Positions 33,001 through 40,295 of a stretch of DNA of 64,000 nucleotides are shown piece after piece. This stretch comes from Solirubrobacter phytolaccae. Its GTDB lineage: Bacteria > Actinomycetota > Thermoleophilia > Solirubrobacterales > Solirubrobacteraceae. The stretch spans positions 1-64,000 of the forward strand of contig NZ_JAPDDP010000036.1 in the NCBI RefSeq assembly GCF_027587195.1, in the 5' to 3' direction. A model generated the notes under the pieces. The model had not been told where the DNA came from, did not search any database, and saw nothing but the letters and a program-made list of their open reading frames with translations. A program made the position numbers and the translations under genes. Each line of letters begins with the position of its first letter. Within the stretch, counting starts at the first letter, position 1.

Positions 33001-35432
33001 AGGGTGTACTCGTACGTCAGCTGCCGGTCGCTGCCGGGCTGCTGGAACTTCGCCAGGCGGTAGCTGGAAGAGCCGGCGGTCTGCCCGTTGACGGTCGCGG
33101 TCGCCTCTTGGTCGAACGTCGCCACGTTGCCCTCCGGGTCGCGGAGCACCAGCTTGCTGACGCCGCTCTCCGTCACGCTCTGCAGCGTGTAGCCGGCGTG
33201 CGATTCGTCGGCCTCCCACGCCGTCACGTTGCCCTGCGGGTCCTTCGTCGCCTTGAAGGTGAACTTCGTGCCGTCGCCGTTCTCGACGATCGCGTAGTTG
33301 TACTCCCAGCGCTCGATCTCCTCGAGCGTGTCGATGTTCGGTTGCAGCGCCCCGTAGTCGAACGTGTCCTGCTCGAAGTCGTACGAGTCCCAGAACGCGT
33401 CCCAGTTCCAGCTCTGCGGGTCGAGGCTGTGACGCTGGACCGCGACCTCGTCGACCTCGGTGTAGTTGAAGATCCCGCGGTAGGGGACCTCGCCGCCGTC
33501 GGCCTCGAGGTTGGCCTCCCATTGCGGGCCGAACATGTCCGAGGTGCGCTTGGACACCCCGCGCGACTTGTACGTGCGGCCGAGCGTCAGGTTCTCGAGG
33601 AACGCGCTGATGTCCACGTCCTGCTGCTCGAGCGTGAACTGGCCGTTCATCGGCTCCAGCTCGCCCGGGCCGAGCGGGATCCGCGCCGCCCCGTCGATGC
33701 CGCGCCGGTCGAGCCGGAAGTCGACCTCCTTGGTGACGCCGCCGTCGCCGAGCGTCGCCGAGTCCAGCAGCGCGCGCACGCGCACCGGTCCGTCCACGTC
33801 CCCACCGGGCATCGCCGTCAGGTCCCACACCATCGACGTCGACACCCGGTTCCCGGACGGGCCGGTGACCGGGATGTCCTTGCTGGCCGCGGGCGCGCCC
33901 GACAGCGTGCTCAGCGCGGTCTGCGGGATGTCCGTCCACGTCTTCTGCGCGCCGGCCGTGTACTGGAACCGGGCGGAGGTGACCGACACGCGTTCGCTCT
34001 CGGCCTTGAGGATCACGCGCTTGGCGGTGAGGTGGCCCTCGCGCGGCGAGACGACCGAGCTGCCGCCCGGGGCCGGCAGCACCGACGTGACCTCGAGCAC
34101 CATCGGGCCGCCGGAGGTGACCGGCGAGCCGACCGACGACCACTCGCAGAAGCCCCAGCCCATCAGGCAGTCGAAGAACTCGTTGCTCGCGTACTGGTAC
34201 GTGGACCGAAGCGCGAGGCCGAAGTTCGCGATGCCCTGGGCTCCGTTGGTCCGCCGATGCGTCTCCCATTGCTGGGCGAGATCCGTGAGGTCGTAGTCGA
34301 TCGGTCCCGTGCCGACGTAGCCGAGCAGCACGTTGCTGGTGGGCCCGTACGAGGGATACGACAGCGCCGTGGTCGTGCGTCGGTACAGCCCGATCTGCGG
34401 ACACTGGGGATCGGTGTCGCACCAGATGTTCATGCGCAGCTTGGCCGACTCGATCTCTTCCGTGTTGTTGGGCAGCACGGCCTCGAACCGCCCGGCCCAT
34501 GCGCCCTCGCCGACCTGCGAGCCGTCGGTCCAGAGCGGTCCGACGACGGCGTACGCGACCCCGCAGCCGATCGACGCCAGCGTGGGCTGCTGACCCCAGT
34601 AGGCCATCAGCTGGCAGCTCTCGGCCATGCTGCGGTTGCGCACGTTGACCGACGGGTCGACCACGACCGGCCATGCGCGGCCGGGCCGGTCGAACCAGGC
34701 GTCGTCGAGCACCGGCGTGATCTCCCACGCCTGCGAGCTCACGCGCTCGAGCCGGTACGAGTTCTTGACCGACATCTGCTGGTTCGCGTCGAACATGACC
34801 GGCGCGGGGATGGTGAACACCTCGGTGGCGCCGCGACGCACGGTCAGCGCGCCCGACGGCTCCTGGCGGAGCGACAGCGCCGACGAGCTCGTCTGCAGCA
34901 GGTAGCTGAACTGGCGTGTCGCGCTCGGGTTCGCGAGGATCAAATCCTCCTTCGCACCCTGCGGCGTGACCTTCAACTTCAGGTCGACGTCCGTCAGGAC
35001 GTCCTCGTACACGACCGTGTCGTCGGTGACCTTGCCGCGAGACGGGCGCCCGCGCAGCGTCAGGTGCACGGCGTCACCCGACGGTGCGGTGACGGTCACC
35101 ATGCCCTGGGGGCCGCCCTGCAACGTGCTGGGCACGCGCACGCTGGCCTGTCCGACCTTGCCGACCCAGCCCGCGCCCGCTTTGGCGAGCGTCGTGTCGA
35201 ACGCCCGCCAGCGTCCCTCGTCGTCGCGCCAATGGACCGGCTCCGTGCCGACCCGCGTCACCCGCCGGCCGTCGCTGCGTTGCCAGGAGCGGGAGAACTG
35301 CGTGCGCTCGGATGTCAGCTCACGTACCTCACCTGGTGGTCTCTGCACACCCGGCTCGGCGGCCGCGGCCTCGCCCGCGAACCCGAACGTCAGTGACAAC
35401 AAGGCGCCGACCATCCACCCTCTGCTGGACAT
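30024..35432 (-). CDS. Giant secreted RHS/YD-repeat protein with DNRLRE module
   Basis: 1802 residues from ATG 35432, placed by GGGAG 7 nt upstream and the signal peptide that follows (MVGALLSLTFGFAGEAAAAEP). The N-terminal third has beta domains and a DNRLRE-type module (IESAKLRMNIWC to LVLEVT region). Then come many YD repeats (for example YTYDAATGKPW, YDALGRLASYKPAG, YGYDDRDNVTSV). The RHS core ends in ARVYLPATGRFLQVDPVEGG and YDYANQDPLNVFDLDGHK. RHS proteins form a shell around a variable C-terminal tip. Here the tip is only about 45 basic residues (AAPAKKKRKLWGDGKGAF, then TQGKYAPATVRG), with no recognisable toxin and no immunity gene downstream. Confidence 0.9.
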   Translation of the reverse strand: MSSRGWMVGALLSLTFGFAGEAAAAEPGVQRPPGEVRELTSERTQFSRSWQRSDGRRVTRVGTEPVHWRDDEGRWRAFDTTLAKAGAGWVGKVGQASVRVPSTLQGGPQGMVTVTAPSGDAVHLTLRGRPSRGKVTDDTVVYEDVLTDVDLKLKVTPQGAKEDLILANPSATRQFSYLLQTSSSALSLRQEPSGALTVRRGATEVFTIPAPVMFDANQQMSVKNSYRLERVSSQAWEITPVLDDAWFDRPGRAWPVVVDPSVNVRNRSMAESCQLMAYWGQQPTLASIGCGVAYAVVGPLWTDGSQVGEGAWAGRFEAVLPNNTEEIESAKLRMNIWCDTDPQCPQIGLYRRTTTALSYPSYGPTSNVLLGYVGTGPIDYDLTDLAQQWETHRRTNGAQGIANFGLALRSTYQYASNEFFDCLMGWGFCEWSSVGSPVTSGGPMVLEVTSVLPAPGGSSVVSPREGHLTAKRVILKAESERVSVTSARFQYTAGAQKTWTDIPQTALSTLSGAPAASKDIPVTGPSGNRVSTSMVWDLTAMPGGDVDGPVRVRALLDSATLGDGGVTKEVDFRLDRRGIDGAARIPLGPGELEPMNGQFTLEQQDVDISAFLENLTLGRTYKSRGVSKRTSDMFGPQWEANLEADGGEVPYRGIFNYTEVDEVAVQRHSLDPQSWNWDAFWDSYDFEQDTFDYGALQPNIDTLEEIERWEYNYAIVENGDGTKFTFKATKDPQGNVTAWEADESHAGYTLQSVTESGVSKLVLRDPEGNVATFDQEATATVNGQTAGSSSYRLAKFQQPGSDRQLTYEYTLPAGATRQRLAAIVAPLPAGSGGAPRRLTFEWTSEGTGSYIAPRVKHVRFDDGYTTPAPIVAKYTYDAYARLIKVEDPRVTGGLPTAYTYNSAGTLATITPPGESAWTLGYSSHSGDNSPRIATLSRPLPGGGTATTTVQYGVPVSGSGAPYDLSATAAATWNQVDLQNLARDAVAIFPPGSSTSTYAQATIHYLDVAGREVNRATPGGGISTTEYSAQGEVIRELSAANRAAALAAGGNTAAEAERRSRRSIPHPDLLIVDSAVYEPETTVRLKNGTTVQGRRYTITDYDINKPVAGTKYYLPTTKLTGVRISATQVLTDEETTTYGYVNPDGTNRGWEARQAVKTVVVDPVGPDPTTWNIIHNTYPLVEETRTAGGTGADVRYHRYYGVTPTTGRIPAAIGGCDGAVGVARPAGQLCYVSDAATPTADKPREWYTYHPVGAVATLTENRGLTPASGTYRVITNTYDSGARLSTTAVTGGLGQPTPTITYTYDAATGKPWQTINSQGTIARTYDALGRLASYKPAGDTVGWGYTYDARNRMTGRTRSTTTTTYGYDDRDNVTSVNHPQLGAAVTATYDVDDRITTETLPNGLQAAFTYDEVSDPKKLTWTKTTGCSVGCEWVKDDVTARDARGRIVGTATSQTSRAYTYDMVGRLKTTDDVRLSDSRCVQRAYGYDDESNRTARDVRTGAAGGACGTGALATRTWTVDSADRVTTTGWVHDAFGRATTVPAPDSGGTGALTAGYFTDDTSRSVTLDGRTHTYDRDGLGRIVTTTSSGGSQPTATTTYQYADDTDEPISSSVSTDAFGSQPLEGPSGETVALVENGVNTYQLRNLQGDVVATASTSPSATAPLSRTEYDEFGVVTTPAPNVMAANGRPGYGWLGAHLRTTEFAQTAGSGGPMQMGARVYLPATGRFLQVDPVEGGSATDYDYANQDPLNVFDLDGHKAVRRAPPARRVQIAAAPAKKKRKLWGDGKGAFRTQGKYAPATVRG

Positions 35433-35497
35433 GGACTCCCGCTCTTTGTTGGAGGACCCTGGACTCGTGAGCACGCTGCGCTCGCGGAGTCTTCTTC

Positions 35498-35527
35498 AAC
35501 CTATGCAGAGGTCCAGGTCGCTGTCAA
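35498..35527 (-). promoter_or_regulatory. Sigma-70-type promoter of the RHS gene
   Basis: On the minus strand, TTGACA (complement of 35522-35527), an 18-nt spacer and TAGGTT (complement of 35498-35503). The predicted leader before ATG 35432 is about 60 nt and contains the GGGAG ribosome-binding site. Confidence 0.65.
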
Positions 35528-35542
35528 ACCGATCACGACCCT

Positions 35543-35570
35543 TTGACCCAAAACCGCCCTTCTCTAGGCT
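35543..35570 (+). promoter_or_regulatory. Promoter of hisC, leaderless spacing
   Basis: TTGACC (35543-35548), a 16-nt spacer and TAGGCT (35565-35570), then seven nucleotides to ATG 35578. The start of transcription is therefore expected at or within a base or two of the start codon. It is back to back with the RHS promoter. Confidence 0.65.
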
Positions 35571-35577
35571 GCAGGAC

Positions 35578-36657
35578 ATGCCCATCGAGTTCGGCGAGAA
35601 GGTTCGGCGCATCCCCGTCTACCCGGCCGCTGAGGGCTACGGGTTCGAGGGACCGGTCGCGAAGATGGCGTCCAACGAGTCGCCGTATCCGCCGCTGCCG
35701 CAGGTGATCGAGGCCGCGGCGAAGGCGCTCGCCGGGATCAACCGCTACCCGGATCCGACGAACGCGGGCCTGCGCAAGAAGCTGAGCGACGTGCACGGCG
35801 TGCCCGCCCAGCGGATCGCGATCGGCAACGGCTCGTGCGACATCCTGCTCGCCGCCGGTGACGCGCTGCTCGAGCCGGGCGCGGAGCTCGTCTACGCGTG
35901 GCCGTCGTTCAGCGTCTACCCGCACCTCGCGGCCGCGTCGGGCGCGCGGGCGATCGAGGTCCCGCTCGACGACAAGCACTACCACCAGCTCGACAAGATG
36001 CTCGAGGAGATCACCGCCGCCACGCGCCTGGTGATCGTCTGCAACCCGAACAACCCGACCTCGACGGCGCTGCCGCTGGCCGAGATCGAGGCCTTCATCG
36101 AGCAGGTCCCGCCGCACGTCGCGGTGATCCTCGACGAGGCCTACATCGAGTTCAACGTCCTGCAGGACCCGGACGACTCGGTGCAGCTGCTCGAGCGCTA
36201 CCCGAACCTCGTCCTGCTGCGTACGTTCAGCAAAGTCTACGGCCTCTGCGGGCTGCGCGTGGGCTACGCGCTGTGCGGCTCTGAGTCCTTCCGCACCGCG
36301 GTCGACCAGGTGCGTCAGCCGTTCTTCTGCAACGCCGCCGCCCAGGCCGCGGCGCTCGAGGCGCTCAACCACCAGGACGAGGTCACGCGCCGCGTGGAGC
36401 GCAACCTCGCCGAGCGCACGTCGCTCGAGGACGGGCTGCGGGCCCTGGGGCTGGACCCGTCGGAGTCGCAGGCCAACTTCGTCTGGTTCGACCTGGGGGA
36501 GGAGCGCTCCGAGGCCGACATCCTGCGCGGGCTGTCGATGACCGGCGTGCTCGTGCGCTCCGGCCAGGCGCTCGGCCGCGACGGCGCGCTGCGCGTCACG
36601 GTCGGCACCCAGGCCGAGAACGAGCGTCTTCTGGAAGCGCTCGCGCCCCTTCTGTAA
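35578..36657 (+). CDS. hisC: Histidinol-phosphate/aromatic aminotransferase
   Basis: PLP fold-type I aminotransferase, 359 residues. Blocks: MASNESPYPPLPQVIEAA, IAIGNGSCDILLAAGDALL, VIVCNPNNPTSTALP, ILDEAYIEF, the Schiff-base Lys in LLRTFSKVYGLCGLRVGYAL, and the phosphate-binding Arg region near the C-terminus (VLVRSGQALG). The family includes true HisC and enzymes that transaminate phenylpyruvate or hydroxyphenylpyruvate. Placement directly upstream of aroF-tyrA-aroA favours an aromatic aminotransferase role; histidine synthesis cannot be excluded. The 3' end carries the -10 box of the following leader transcript. Confidence 0.9.
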   Translation: MPIEFGEKVRRIPVYPAAEGYGFEGPVAKMASNESPYPPLPQVIEAAAKALAGINRYPDPTNAGLRKKLSDVHGVPAQRIAIGNGSCDILLAAGDALLEPGAELVYAWPSFSVYPHLAAASGARAIEVPLDDKHYHQLDKMLEEITAATRLVIVCNPNNPTSTALPLAEIEAFIEQVPPHVAVILDEAYIEFNVLQDPDDSVQLLERYPNLVLLRTFSKVYGLCGLRVGYALCGSESFRTAVDQVRQPFFCNAAAQAAALEALNHQDEVTRRVERNLAERTSLEDGLRALGLDPSESQANFVWFDLGEERSEADILRGLSMTGVLVRSGQALGRDGALRVTVGTQAENERLLEALAPLL

Positions 36658-36667
36658 GCTCACTCCC
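36655..36667 (+). promoter_or_regulatory. Possible promoter of the aroF leader transcript
   Basis: TAAGCT (36655-36660), beginning in the hisC stop codon, is followed by seven nucleotides and the GTG start of the leader ORF. The spacing is the same as in murC, scpA and hisC. No convincing -35 is visible in the hisC 3' end, so read-through from hisC is an alternative. Confidence 0.45.
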
Positions 36668-36748
36668 GTGACGACGCTCGCCACCACTTCCGTGCTCCCG
36701 GTGGCGTCCTCGTATTCCTACGCGTATTACGGCTGGCGATTTAGCTAG
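36668..36748 (+). CDS. Aromatic leader peptide of the aroF operon
   Basis: A 26-codon ORF in the 202-bp hisC-aroF gap: GTG at 36668, stop TAG at 36746-36748. The first half is Thr/Ser/Val/Leu. Residues 16-25 read YSYAYYGWRF, so four Tyr, one Trp and one Phe codon fall within ten codons just before the stop. That is the hallmark of ribosome-mediated attenuation, with Tyr as the main signal. The Tyr codons lie in an RNA segment complementary to the aroF ribosome-binding site (see the overlapping regulatory feature). It is too short for ordinary gene calling. Confidence 0.75.
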   Translation: MTTLATTSVLPVASSYSYAYYGWRFS

Positions 36749-36854
36749 GCGCTCGGCCGGCGACACACGTCTCCGTCCGCACATCGGGCCCAAGGGCCGA
36801 GCGCCGGAGAACCCACTCGCCGTACCGTCCACGCCAGCACTTTCCGTAGGAGTA
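36713..36854 (+). promoter_or_regulatory. Translational attenuator sequestering the aroF ribosome-binding site
   Basis: Three properly nested stems can form. The outer one pairs TATTCCTACG (36713-36722, Tyr codons 16 and 18) with CGTAGGAGTA (36845-36854, the aroF Shine-Dalgarno): nine Watson-Crick pairs plus one G-U. The middle one pairs GCTGGCG (36732-36738, the Trp codon) with CGCCAGC (36832-36838). The inner one pairs GGCGCTCGGCC (36748-36758) with GGCCGAGCGCC (36795-36805). A ribosome stalled on the Tyr codons would block the outer stem and expose the Shine-Dalgarno. No U-run follows the inner stem, so transcription termination is unlikely. Competing pairings exist (TCTCCG 36770-36775 with CGGAGA 36805-36810). 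Confidence 0.7.
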
Positions 36855-36859
36855 TCGAG

Positions 36860-37888
36860 ATGATGATCGTCATGAAGCCGGGCGCCACCAACGAGGACAT
36901 CGAGTCCGTCGTCGAGCGCATCGAGAGCTGCGGCGCCCGCGCCCACCTCTCCAGTGGCGAAGAGGTGACCGTGATCGGCGCGATCGGCGACCGCGAGCAC
37001 GTGCAGCGGCTCGGCCTCGAGGGCCACGCCGGCGTGCAGCAGGTCGTGCCGATCCTGCGCCCCTACAAGCTCTCCTCGAACCAGTTCCGCTCCGGCGAGC
37101 GCACCGTGATCGAGATCGACGGCCGGCGCATCGGCGGCGAGCACTTCTCGATGATCGCCGGCCCGTGCACGGTCGAGTCGCGCGAGCAGGTGCTCTCGAC
37201 CGCCGACACCGTGGCCGCCGCCGGCGCCTCGATGTTCCGCGGCGGCGCCTACAAGCCGCGTTCATCGCCGTACTCGTTCCAGGGCCTGGGCCAGGAGGGG
37301 TTGCACCTGCTGGCGGAGGCGAAGGAGCGAACGGGGTTGCCGATCGTCACCGAGCTGATGGACGCGCGTGACGTGGAGCCGATCCTCGAGGTCGCGGACG
37401 TGATCCAGGTCGGCGCGCGCAACATGCAGAACTACCCGCTGCTGGCCGAGATCGGCCGCACGGGGCGCCCGGTGCTGATCAAGCGCGGGCTGTCCTCCAC
37501 GCTGGAGGAGCTGCTGATGGCCGCCGAGTACGTGCTCAAGGAGGGCAACCCGAACGTGATGCTGTGCGAGCGCGGCATCCGCACGTTCGAGACGGCCTAC
37601 CGCTTCACGCTCGACATCATGGCCATCCCGATGCTCAAGGAGCTCTCGCATCTGCCCGTGATCGTCGACCCGTCGCACGCGCCCGGGCGCCGCGACATGG
37701 TCCTCCCGCTCTCGCTCGCCGCCGCGGCGGCCGGCGCGGACGGCATCATCGTCGAGGTGCACCCGGACCCCGAGCAGGCCATCTGCGACGGCCCGCAGCA
37801 GATCTACGCCGATGACTTCGCGAGCTACCTCGAGCAGGTGGAGCGCGCGGCGGCCGTGGCCGGCAAGGTGCTGAGCGCGGCCGCGTGA
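36860..37888 (+). CDS. aroF: 3-deoxy-7-phosphoheptulonate synthase, type I-beta with ferredoxin-like regulatory domain
   Basis: Condenses phosphoenolpyruvate and erythrose 4-phosphate to DAHP, the first committed step of the shikimate pathway. 342 residues. Residues 1-~70 ([30 protein letters not shown]) form the ferredoxin-like allosteric domain known from I-beta enzymes that are inhibited by Tyr/Phe. The barrel follows with [57 protein letters not shown] and [14 protein letters not shown] 36860 follows GGAG by 7 nt; ATG 36863 is an alternative. Control is apparently double: feedback on the enzyme and the leader attenuator on its synthesis. It overlaps tyrA by 4 nt. Confidence 0.97.
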   Translation: MMIVMKPGATNEDIESVVERIESCGARAHLSSGEEVTVIGAIGDREHVQRLGLEGHAGVQQVVPILRPYKLSSNQFRSGERTVIEIDGRRIGGEHFSMIAGPCTVESREQVLSTADTVAAAGASMFRGGAYKPRSSPYSFQGLGQEGLHLLAEAKERTGLPIVTELMDARDVEPILEVADVIQVGARNMQNYPLLAEIGRTGRPVLIKRGLSSTLEELLMAAEYVLKEGNPNVMLCERGIRTFETAYRFTLDIMAIPMLKELSHLPVIVDPSHAPGRRDMVLPLSLAAAAAGADGIIVEVHPDPEQAICDGPQQIYADDFASYLEQVERAAAVAGKVLSAAA

Positions 37889-38952
37889 AGGTCGCCGTCG
37901 TCGGAGTCGGGCTGATCGGCGGATCGATCGGCCTGGCCGCCCGCCAGCGTCTCGGCGCGCACGTGAGCGGCTATGACCCGTCGGCGGGTGCGCTGGAGGC
38001 TGCGCTGACGCGCGGCGCGATCGCCGAGCCCTGCTCGTCCCTGGAGGCGGCGGTGGCGGACGCGGACTTCGCGGTCGTCGCCGCGCCCGTCCAGGTGCTC
38101 GGCAACGTCGTGCGCGAGGTGCTCGCGGTGAGCAACGACGAGTGCGTCGTCACCGACGTCGGCTCGGTCAAGCGCGCGATCGTCCAGCAGGTCGACGATC
38201 CGCGCTTCATCGGCGGGCACCCGTTGGCGGGCGCGGAGACCGCGGGCGTCGAGCACGCCCGCGCGGACCTGTTCGCGGACGCGACCTGGTACCTGACGCC
38301 GACGACCGCGACGCGCGGCAGCCACTTCGAGCGGCTGCACCGGTTCATCACGCGGATCGGCGCGTGGCCGTCCGCGGTCGAGCCCGAGACGCACGACGTC
38401 GTGATGGCGTCGGTCTCCCATCTCCCGCACGTGCTCGCCAACGTGCTCGTCGCGCAGGCCGCGCGCGTGCTCAGCGCGGAGGGCGAGCGGCTCCCGGCGA
38501 CGGGCCCGTCGTTCCGTGACGTCACGCGCGTGGCGGGCGCGAACTCGGCCGTCTGGGGCGGGATCTACGCCGCGAACGCCGATGCCCTGGTCGCCGCGAT
38601 CGACGACCTCGTGGCGCGCTTGACCGTCGTGCGCGGCCAGCTCGCGAGCGGGGACGCGGCGGGCATCGCCGAGTGGAACGACGGCGCGCGCGACGATCGC
38701 CGCCGGCTGCTCGAGGCCGACCTCGCCGGCGGCGAGGTGCACGAGCTGCGCGTGCTCGTCCCGAACCGCCCCGGCATCGTGGCCGAGATCGCCCTGGCCC
38801 TGGGCCGTGCGACGATCGACATCGTCGACATGGGCCTGTATCCCTCTTCCGGCTCCCACGGCACGGTCGCGCTGTGGATCCGCGGCGGTGTCGTCGCGGA
38901 GCAGGCCGAACATCTTGTCCGTGACCTTGGTCTGGAGGTAGTCCGCGCGTGA
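37885..38952 (+). CDS. tyrA: Prephenate dehydrogenase with C-terminal ACT domain
   Basis: Oxidative decarboxylation of prephenate (or arogenate) toward tyrosine with NAD(P)+. 355 residues from GTG 37885. The dinucleotide loop VGVGLIGGSIGLAAR is at the extreme N-terminus. VTDVGSVKRAI, FIGGHPLAGAETAG and the catalytic SVSHLPHVLAN (His) are intact. An ACT domain (ELRVLVPNRPGIVAEIALAL onward, last ~75 residues) implies allosteric control by an amino acid, probably Tyr. It is coupled to aroF (GTGA) and to aroA (GTGA). Confidence 0.95.
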   Translation: MKVAVVGVGLIGGSIGLAARQRLGAHVSGYDPSAGALEAALTRGAIAEPCSSLEAAVADADFAVVAAPVQVLGNVVREVLAVSNDECVVTDVGSVKRAIVQQVDDPRFIGGHPLAGAETAGVEHARADLFADATWYLTPTTATRGSHFERLHRFITRIGAWPSAVEPETHDVVMASVSHLPHVLANVLVAQAARVLSAEGERLPATGPSFRDVTRVAGANSAVWGGIYAANADALVAAIDDLVARLTVVRGQLASGDAAGIAEWNDGARDDRRRLLEADLAGGEVHELRVLVPNRPGIVAEIALALGRATIDIVDMGLYPSSGSHGTVALWIRGGVVAEQAEHLVRDLGLEVVRA

Positions 38953-40238
38953 AGTTCGATCCGTCTGGTCCGTTGAAGGGCACTCTGCGCGCGCCGGGGG
39001 ACAAGTCGATGTCCCATCGCGCCGCGCTGTTCGGCGCGATGTCCGCCGACCCCGTGCACGTCACGGGCTATCTCGACGCGGCCGATACGCGCTCGACGCT
39101 CTCGGCCGTGCACGCGCTCGGCGCGCTGGTCGAGGAGGGGGCGCCCGGGACGCTGACGATCCGCGGCCCGGGCCTGCGCGCCGCGGGTGACGCGCACATC
39201 GACGTCGGCAACGCCGGCACGCTGATGCGGCTGCTGCCCGGCTGGCTCGCCGGTCAGCGCGGGGGCGAGTGGACGTTCGACGGCGACGAGTCGATCCGCC
39301 GCCGACCCGTCGACCGGATCGCGAAGCCGCTGCGCGAGATGGGCGCGCAGATCGACGCGACCGACGACCGGCTCCCGCCGTTCACCGTGCGCGGGACGCA
39401 GCTGCAGGGCATCGAGTACGCGCTGCCCGTCGCTTCGGCGCAGATCAAGTCGTGCGTGCTGATGGCGGGCCTGCTCGCGTCGGGCACGACGACCGTGATC
39501 GAGCCCGAGCCGAGCCGCGACCACACCGAGCGGCTGCTCGCCCGCTCGGGCGTGAAGATCACGCGCGACGGCGACCGCATCTCGCTCACGCAGCACGACG
39601 AGCTCGAGCTCGGCGCCATCCATGTCCCGGGCGACCCGTCGTCCGCCGCGTTCCACATCGCCGCCGCGGTGCTCGTCAAGGGCTCGCGGATCGTGGTCAC
39701 GGACATGAGCGCGAACTGGACCCGGGTCGGCTTCGTCCGCATCCTGCAGCGCATGGGCGGCGTCGTCATCGGCGACCTTGAGGCTCCAGTTGAGGGTTAC
39801 ATAAACCCTCAAGAACCCGTTACCGAGGTCGACGTCACGTCCGGCCCGCTCGTCGGGACGACCGTCGAGCCGCACGAGGTGCCGCTCGCCATCGACGAGC
39901 TGCCGCTGGTCGCTCTGCTCGGCTGCTTCGCCGAGGGGGAGACCGTCGTGACCGGCGCCGCCGAGCTCCGGGTCAAGGAGTCCGACCGCATCGCCACCGT
40001 GGTCGACGGGCTCACCGGTCTCGGTGCTGACATCGAGGCGACCGAGGACGGCTTCGTCGTCCGCGGCACCGGCGGACTGCGCGGCGGGACGATCGCGTCG
40101 CACGGCGACCACCGTTTGGCCATGCTTGGCGCTGTGGCTGGCCTCGCGTCCCGGGAAGGCGTCACCGTGGACGGGATGGAGGCGGCTGCGGTCTCGTACC
40201 CGGGGTTCGAAAATGATCTTCGCACGCTTTTAACGTGA
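38949..40238 (+). CDS. aroA: 3-phosphoshikimate 1-carboxyvinyltransferase (EPSP synthase)
   Basis: Transfers enolpyruvyl from PEP to shikimate 3-phosphate. 429 residues. Family blocks: PGDKSMSHRAALFGAM at the start, DVGNAGTLMRLLPGWLAG, SAQIKSCVLMAGLLA, GDPSSAAFHIAAAVLV, ELRVKESDRIATVVDGL and HGDHRLAMLGAVAGL. The LMRL context (GNAGTLMRL) is that of bacterial class II-like enzymes; glyphosate response cannot be judged. Codons at about 39781-39825 are strikingly AT-rich (GTT, GGT, ATA, CAA) and form a perfect hairpin. It is last in the aroF-tyrA-aroA operon. Confidence 0.96.
   Translation: MKFDPSGPLKGTLRAPGDKSMSHRAALFGAMSADPVHVTGYLDAADTRSTLSAVHALGALVEEGAPGTLTIRGPGLRAAGDAHIDVGNAGTLMRLLPGWLAGQRGGEWTFDGDESIRRRPVDRIAKPLREMGAQIDATDDRLPPFTVRGTQLQGIEYALPVASAQIKSCVLMAGLLASGTTTVIEPEPSRDHTERLLARSGVKITRDGDRISLTQHDELELGAIHVPGDPSSAAFHIAAAVLVKGSRIVVTDMSANWTRVGFVRILQRMGGVVIGDLEAPVEGYINPQEPVTEVDVTSGPLVGTTVEPHEVPLAIDELPLVALLGCFAEGETVVTGAAELRVKESDRIATVVDGLTGLGADIEATEDGFVVRGTGGLRGGTIASHGDHRLAMLGAVAGLASREGVTVDGMEAAAVSYPGFENDLRTLLT
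39790..39812. repeat. Perfect AT-rich hairpin inside aroA
   Basis: TTGAGGGTT (39790-39798), loop ACATA, AACCCTCAA (39804-39812): a perfect 9-bp stem in coding sequence. The encoded residues VEGYINPQ lie in a variable surface segment. The surrounding codons are unlike the rest of the gene. Confidence 0.7.
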
Positions 40239-40267
40239 CTTTCGACCGCCTCTCACGCTAATCTCCG

Positions 40268-40293
40268 CCCTACTGGTTAGGAAGTAGGGGGAG
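40268..40293 (+). promoter_or_regulatory. Hairpin overlapping the ribosome-binding site of the cupredoxin gene
   Basis: CCCTACT (40268-40274) pairs perfectly with AGTAGGG (40283-40289) across an 8-nt loop. The 3' arm enters the purine-rich Shine-Dalgarno AGGGGGAG (40286-40293) before GTG 40296, so the stem could restrain translation initiation. Confidence 0.45.
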
Positions 40294-40295
40294 AA

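Noticed and set aside
30165-35396. A 1743-codon open frame on the plus strand opposite the RHS gene
   Set aside because: It is a mirror of the minus-strand gene caused by GC-rich third positions; its translation is Arg/Val/His-rich with no domain, while the minus strand shows clear YD repeats and a signal peptide.
20550-35432. Mobile genetic element carrying the secreted-protein and RHS islands
   Set aside because: No integrase, transposase, terminal repeats, tRNA site or base-composition shift was seen at the borders.
36748-36805. Intrinsic transcription terminator in the aroF leader
   Set aside because: The 11-bp stem has a 36-nt loop and is followed by GGAGAACCC rather than a U-run, so translational control is the better reading.
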